From positions 124,001 through 188,000 of the forward strand of contig CP000782.1 of the NCBI GenBank assembly GCA_000017645.1: a stretch of DNA of 64,000 nucleotides, written 5' to 3'. Position numbers and translations under genes: made by a program. This document shows, one piece after another, positions 60,658 through 64,000 of the stretch. Numbering within the stretch: position 1 is the first letter of the stretch; the number at the start of each line of letters is the position of its first letter. The notes below the pieces were generated by a model that ran no database searches, was not told the origin of the DNA, and worked only from the letters and a program-made list of their open reading frames with translations. The stretch comes from Xanthobacter autotrophicus Py2 (lineage in GTDB: Bacteria > Pseudomonadota > Alphaproteobacteria > Rhizobiales > Xanthobacteraceae).

Positions 60658-61645
60658 TGTGGGTTGGGGGGCTACGGCGCTCCGGCGCCGTGCCCTGAGC
60701 GGGCCGGCCATGGGCGCGCGCTGGTCCGCCACCTTCTTCGCCGCCGACGGCGTGGACGAAACGGCGCTCACCCGCCGCCTCCAGGCCGCGGTGGAGCGGG
60801 TGGAACAGCAGATGTCCACCTTCCGGCCCGACTCCGATCTGGAACGGCTGAACGCCGCGCCCATCGGGGCGTGGATGCCCATCCCCCGCGAACTGATGCA
60901 CGTCCTCGCCACAGCGCTTGAGATCGGCCGTCTCTCGGGCGGGGCGTTCGACGTCGGAGTCGGCGATCTGGTCAGGGCATGGGGCTTCGGCGCATCGCCG
61001 GGCCCCGATGGCGGACGCATCGCGGGGCTTGCCGGCCGCCCCTCGTTCGAGCCGCCCAAGACCTTGCAACTCGATCCGGCCAGCGGCCGCGCCCGCCGTC
61101 TGGCGCCGCTCCGGCTCGACCTTGCCGGCATCGCCAAGGGCTTCGGCGTGGATGAGCTGGCCCGCGAGATGCGCGCGGCCGGCCTCTCCTCCTGGCTGGT
61201 GGGCATCGACGGCGAGATGCGCGCCGAAGGCCAGAAGCCGGACGGGCGACCGTGGACGGTGGCCCATGAGCGGCCATCCGCCGGCGAGCGGGACATCCTC
61301 GGCGTGCTGGAACTCTCCGGCGCCGCCGTCGCCACCTCGGGCACCTATCGCCATCGGGTGGAGGTGGCCGGCCGCGTCCTCTCCCACACCATGGACCCGG
61401 CGCGGGGGGCGCCGCTGGAAAACGACCTTTGCGCCGTCACCGTGCTCGGCGAGACCTGCATGGCGGCGGACGCCTGGGCGACCGCGCTGCTGGTGCGCGG
61501 GGCGAGCGAGGGGCCAGCCCTCGCCCGCCGCCTGGGCCTTGCGGCGCTGTTCGTGCGCGCGGATGGCGCGGTGGAGGCGACGTGGTCTCTGGCTCCGCCA
61601 CCCGAGATGGCGACAGCCCCGATGGGAGACCCCTACACGGCGTGA
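60638..61645 (+). CDS. apbE: FAD:protein FMN transferase (ApbE)
   Basis: 335 aa from ATG 60638, overlapping the reductase end. ApbE motifs: SGPAMGARWSATFF, QMSTFRPDSDLERLNAAPIG, DLAGIAKGFGVDELA, VGIDGEMRAEG, and SHTMDPARGAPLEN. No lipoprotein signal is evident, so its location needs care: family members usually act in the periplasm. It would attach FMN to the DUF2271 protein. The 3' end overlaps the convergent VIT1 gene by 13 bases. Confidence 0.88.
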   Translation: MSKMSIDVGWGATALRRRALSGPAMGARWSATFFAADGVDETALTRRLQAAVERVEQQMSTFRPDSDLERLNAAPIGAWMPIPRELMHVLATALEIGRLSGGAFDVGVGDLVRAWGFGASPGPDGGRIAGLAGRPSFEPPKTLQLDPASGRARRLAPLRLDLAGIAKGFGVDELAREMRAAGLSSWLVGIDGEMRAEGQKPDGRPWTVAHERPSAGERDILGVLELSGAAVATSGTYRHRVEVAGRVLSHTMDPARGAPLENDLCAVTVLGETCMAADAWATALLVRGASEGPALARRLGLAALFVRADGAVEATWSLAPPPEMATAPMGDPYTA

Positions 61646-62328
61646 CCGACCAGCGTTCCGATGGCTGCGGTCGCCGCCATGGCGATCGCACCCCAGAACG
61701 TCACGCGGATGGTCGGCTTCCAGATGTCCGCACCACCTGCACGCGCGCCCAGCGCGCCCAGCGCCGCGAGGCAGACCAGCGACCCGCCGGAGACGATCGG
61801 CGCGATCAATGCGGTGGGCGCCAGCAGGGAAATGACGAGCGGGATCGCAGCCCCGAGCGCGAACGTCACCGCCGATGTCAGCGCGGCCTGGATGGGGCGC
61901 GCGACCACATGCTCGGCGAGCCCCAGCTCATCCCGCGCATGGGTGGTGAAAGCGTCCTTTGCCGTCATCTGCTCGGCCACCTGACGCGCCAGCGCCGGCT
62001 CGACCCCGCGTCGCACGTAGATTTGCGTGAGCTCGGTGAGCTCGCTCTCCGGCTGCTCGGCGAGCTCGCGCTGCTCCTTGCGCAGATCGGCGTTCTCGGT
62101 ATCGGCCTGCGAGCTCACCGAAACGTATTCGCCCGCCGCCATCGACATGGCGCCGGCCACAAGGCTCGCGACACCCGCGACCAGGATCTCCGACGCATTG
62201 GTCGATGCCGCCGCGACGCCCACCATGAGGCTTGCCGTCGAAATGATGCCGTCGTTGGCGCCAAGGACGGCGGCGCGCAGCCAGCCGATGCGCTCGATCA
62301 GATGGTTTTCGCGGTGAGGAGGTTTCAT
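61633..62328 (-). CDS. VIT1/CCC1-family iron/manganese transporter
   Basis: 231 aa. ENHLIERIGWLRAAVLGAND and GIISTASLMVGVAAASTNAS begin the VIT fold; LVAGAMSMAAGEYVSVSSQA is the second conserved helix; the cytoplasmic domain is Glu-rich (RKEQRELAEQPESELTEL) as in metal-binding VIT1 linkers; three further helices close the protein. Removes Fe2+/Mn2+ from the cytosol. An Irr-like box lies 73 bases upstream. It is a full-length homologue of the stub at 50385. Confidence 0.9.
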   Translation of the reverse strand: MKPPHRENHLIERIGWLRAAVLGANDGIISTASLMVGVAAASTNASEILVAGVASLVAGAMSMAAGEYVSVSSQADTENADLRKEQRELAEQPESELTELTQIYVRRGVEPALARQVAEQMTAKDAFTTHARDELGLAEHVVARPIQAALTSAVTFALGAAIPLVISLLAPTALIAPIVSGGSLVCLAALGALGARAGGADIWKPTIRVTFWGAIAMAATAAIGTLVGHAV

Positions 62329-62400
62329 GGTGATACCTGCTGGGAGGACCTACGGATTGGCGCGCAACATAGTGCCAGGGGGAACCGGTCTGCACCAATT

Positions 62401-62417
62401 TTTAGAACAAATCTAAT
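62401..62417 (-). promoter_or_regulatory. Irr-like box upstream of VIT1 gene
   Basis: TTTAGAACAAATCTAAT: left half perfect against TTTAGAAnnnTTCTAAA, right half with two differences, 73 bases before the VIT1 start. Together with the box at 48372 it suggests iron control of both VIT loci. Confidence 0.55.
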
Positions 62418-62727
62418 CAGTCTGGATGACGATGCGATGAGGCGCTTGGCCGCCAGATGACAACTTTGCGGGCGCCCCGATGCGCCTGACTGTGGGATCC
62501 TGGGTCGCCGGCTCGCGCGTCGGAGGTGCGAATTTGTCGAGAACCGGAATGCCGACAGGGACTTGCTCATCGAACCGTCCCCAGAAGTGAAGCGGGAGTT
62601 TATCCTCACAGCACCAATCGAACAGCAGATCACTCTCGGAAACATAGGCAACGGCGGCATCCACACGTTCCGTATGTTCTGTGGCGTTCAGAATGATGTT
62701 GCGGAGATAGCCGCCGACTATATCCAT
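62413..62727 (-). pseudogene. Phospholipase-D-like protein, N-terminal fragment
   Basis: 104 aa ORF. VDAAVAYVSESDLLFDWCCE and KLPLHFWGRFDEQVPVGIPV resemble the first part of PLD-like nuclease-type proteins, before the HKD motifs. After VLDKF the sequence is unrelated and the catalytic domain is absent, so it is a truncated gene. 62728-62998 holds nothing I recognise. Confidence 0.5.
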
Positions 62728-62998
62728 TCAGCAGTAAATTCACGTCACGCGACCCGCCCAGCCATAACCTCGCCTTTGACCTTGACCTATTTCAAGGCTC
62801 GGACCTCAGCAATATGGTCGGAGTGCTTCAAAACCTGAAGTGAATGACGGCGTCGCCCTTCGAGCCGGGCTGTAGGCTGCGCCGAAGCCCCGAGGTTAGG
62901 TCTTCTCCCTGGCGGGCGGCCATCCCTGACGCGGTCCGGGCGAATGCCGCCCGAGGAAGGGAAGGCGGGGGTTCATGCTGAGTGCGCTGTGACGGTGG

Positions 62999-63268
62999 AT
63001 GGAGGGGCGAAGGCAGATCCGCCGGAGATGGCAGGCAGACGCGCGTCGTCTGATGCAGCATGACGAATTTGGCGCGTACTACGAGGCGCAGCGACTGGCT
63101 GCTCGGGCCCGTGCGTGCGGTCAAGCCGGCGAGTTCATCCATTGGGGTAAGGTGGCGGCCGAGGTGGCGAGAATCTCGCCGCACGCGCCGATGGACCTCG
63201 CCGTGGTCCAGGCGATCGTGGACGATGAGACGCGATGTGGGGGAGTTTTTCGCAGTCGGGACGATTGA
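62999..63268 (+). CDS. Small plasmid-type hypothetical protein
   Basis: 89 aa. Helical and Ala/Arg-rich: FGAYYEAQRLAARARACGQA, GEFIHWGKVAAEVARISPHA, MDLAVVQAIVDDE. This pattern recurs in small proteins of rhizobial plasmids, function unknown. Start could also be internal. The 63269-63609 stretch beyond has no convincing gene. Confidence 0.55.
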   Translation: MEGRRQIRRRWQADARRLMQHDEFGAYYEAQRLAARARACGQAGEFIHWGKVAAEVARISPHAPMDLAVVQAIVDDETRCGGVFRSRDD

Positions 63269-63609
63269 TCGGACAGCTGCGCCGCCGCCGCTTCGGCAAA
63301 GCACTGAAGCCTTCTGACCTGAGGTGCGGCGCGGGGCCGGGCGTGTACCGGTACGGCCATGTGGTTCGGCGTTCGGAAAAAGGAGTGTGCGAGAGGGCAC
63401 GGACACCTTCGCGCCGAGTCCGACCCCGCTCTCCTTGGATGGCTTTCCTGGTCCTCCGCCCGGCCTTCCACGATCAACCCACAAAAGGGGTCGGCTATGC
63501 AGAGCATGCCGCCGCTGCGGCTTTGCCTGCGCGGTGATCGCGGCCGGTTGAGGACACTGACGGACGCCATCGAGCGGGGATCGGCCTCGCTCCAAGATGG
63601 AGCCCTCAG

Positions 63610-63792
63610 ATGTCGCACGATCTTTTCCTCGCCCAGTCCCACGCGTTCCAGCTCGCTCGCACCCTGATGGTCCCGGTCACGCTGTTCGAGGTCGATGGAG
63701 AATTCGGCGTCATGCCGAGCGACGAACTCGACGACGCCGACGTGGTCGTCGTCCACGAATACGATCCCCACCAGTTCGGCCCGGCTCATTGA
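63610..63792 (+). CDS. Small hypothetical protein
   Basis: 60 aa, ATG 63610 with a GGAG upstream. SHDLFLAQSHAFQLARTLMV then an acidic stretch DELDDADVVVVHEYDPHQFG. No family recognised; size and context fit plasmid accessory genes. Sequence after 63793 holds nothing I can name. Confidence 0.5.
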   Translation: MSHDLFLAQSHAFQLARTLMVPVTLFEVDGEFGVMPSDELDDADVVVVHEYDPHQFGPAH

Positions 63793-64000
63793 GCCGGGTT
63801 CGCCCGGACGAGTACGTGCCGCTCGCGAGCGGGCGGCCGCAAGGGAAGCTGCGCCGTGGCTGGGTCGAAGTCAGGGCGCTGCGCGCCCTGCAGGATTCAT
63901 CAGTTGCCAGCCGCGCCCTTGCCCCCTTCGCTCTTCGCGGAGGCATGGAATGGTCCCGCGGCGTGCGGGATGAGGAAAATTCAAGCGGGAAAGGTCCGAC

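Noticed and set aside
1..64000. CRISPR arrays, rRNA and tRNA genes
   Set aside because: I found no regularly spaced repeats of 24-40 bases and no tRNA or rRNA signature on either strand by eye; low-scoring tRNAs could still be missed.

Overview
The window is high-GC DNA with dense, often overlapping genes. It looks like an alphaproteobacterium of the order Hyphomicrobiales, and I lean towards Xanthobacteraceae. The reasons are two Irr-type iron boxes, DUF3141 and phasin genes, DUF1656/FUSC efflux genes, IS66 and IS1182 remnants, and a large plasmid-type ParB. Much of it is accessory DNA: resolvase, transposase and partition-gene remains, a toxin-antitoxin pair and several broken genes separate otherwise intact operons. 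A plasmid, or a plasmid-derived chromosomal island, would explain this. Taxonomy and replicon type are inferences.

Layout. (1) 1-6.9 kb: a resolvase scrap, then a metal island with a Cys/His-rich secreted protein, a DUF3141 PHA-synthase-like hydrolase, a Met-rich Spy-like protein, DUF2933, an isoprenylcysteine methyltransferase-like protein and a copper P1B-ATPase. (2) 7.0-14.9 kb: a transposase fragment, a protein fusing an FAD/NAD oxidoreductase to a patatin lipase, and an opposing HlyD/RbbA/ABC-2 exporter operon. (3) 15.0-22.1 kb: phasin, TetR, a DUF900 lipoprotein, an ATP-grasp ligase joined through an apparent +1 shift to a C26 glutamine amidohydrolase, a tetR broken by a 14-bp tandem duplication, and two paralogous coiled-coil proteins. 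(4) 22.2-28.5 kb: a TetR-controlled RND pump with two adaptors. (5) 28.5-31.0 kb: two IS66 remnants and an AI-2E-family permease. (6) 31.0-38.2 kb: MBL hydrolase, a MarR-controlled AaeAB/AaeX-like efflux operon, a Bcr/CflA-type MFS protein and a tandem universal stress protein. (7) 38.2-44.6 kb: a truncated TIR protein, an MFS transporter, a broken DMT gene, the mobile mystery A/B (HTH/Fic) pair, transposase scraps and an HxlR/membrane-protein pair. (8) 44.6-50.5 kb: secreted ferritin-like protein, PepSY/cytochrome b561/two-component module, and an Irr-box P-type ATPase lacking the CPC motif, followed by a VIT1 stub. (9) 50.5-54.8 kb: plasmid-derived DNA with PrlF/YhaV and decayed parB. (10) 55.0-62.4 kb: PepSY, two-component system, poly-Asp protein, DUF2271, PepSY-flavoreductase, ApbE, and VIT1 behind a second Irr-like box. 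(11) 62.4-64 kb: further plasmid-type scraps and small hypotheticals.

How the parts fit. Four themes recur: metal handling (copper ATPase set, second ATPase, VIT1, ferritin-like protein), multidrug or lipid export (RbbA, RND, FUSC, MFS), polyester or lipid metabolism (DUF3141, phasins, patatin, DUF900), and extracytoplasmic electron transfer. For the last, the PepSY-flavoreductase, ApbE and a DUF2271 protein carrying its own flavinylation-type motif form a compact, self-consistent system. I consider that module, the oxidoreductase-patatin fusion, the ATP-grasp/C26 pair and the GAC-motif ATPase the most interesting items.
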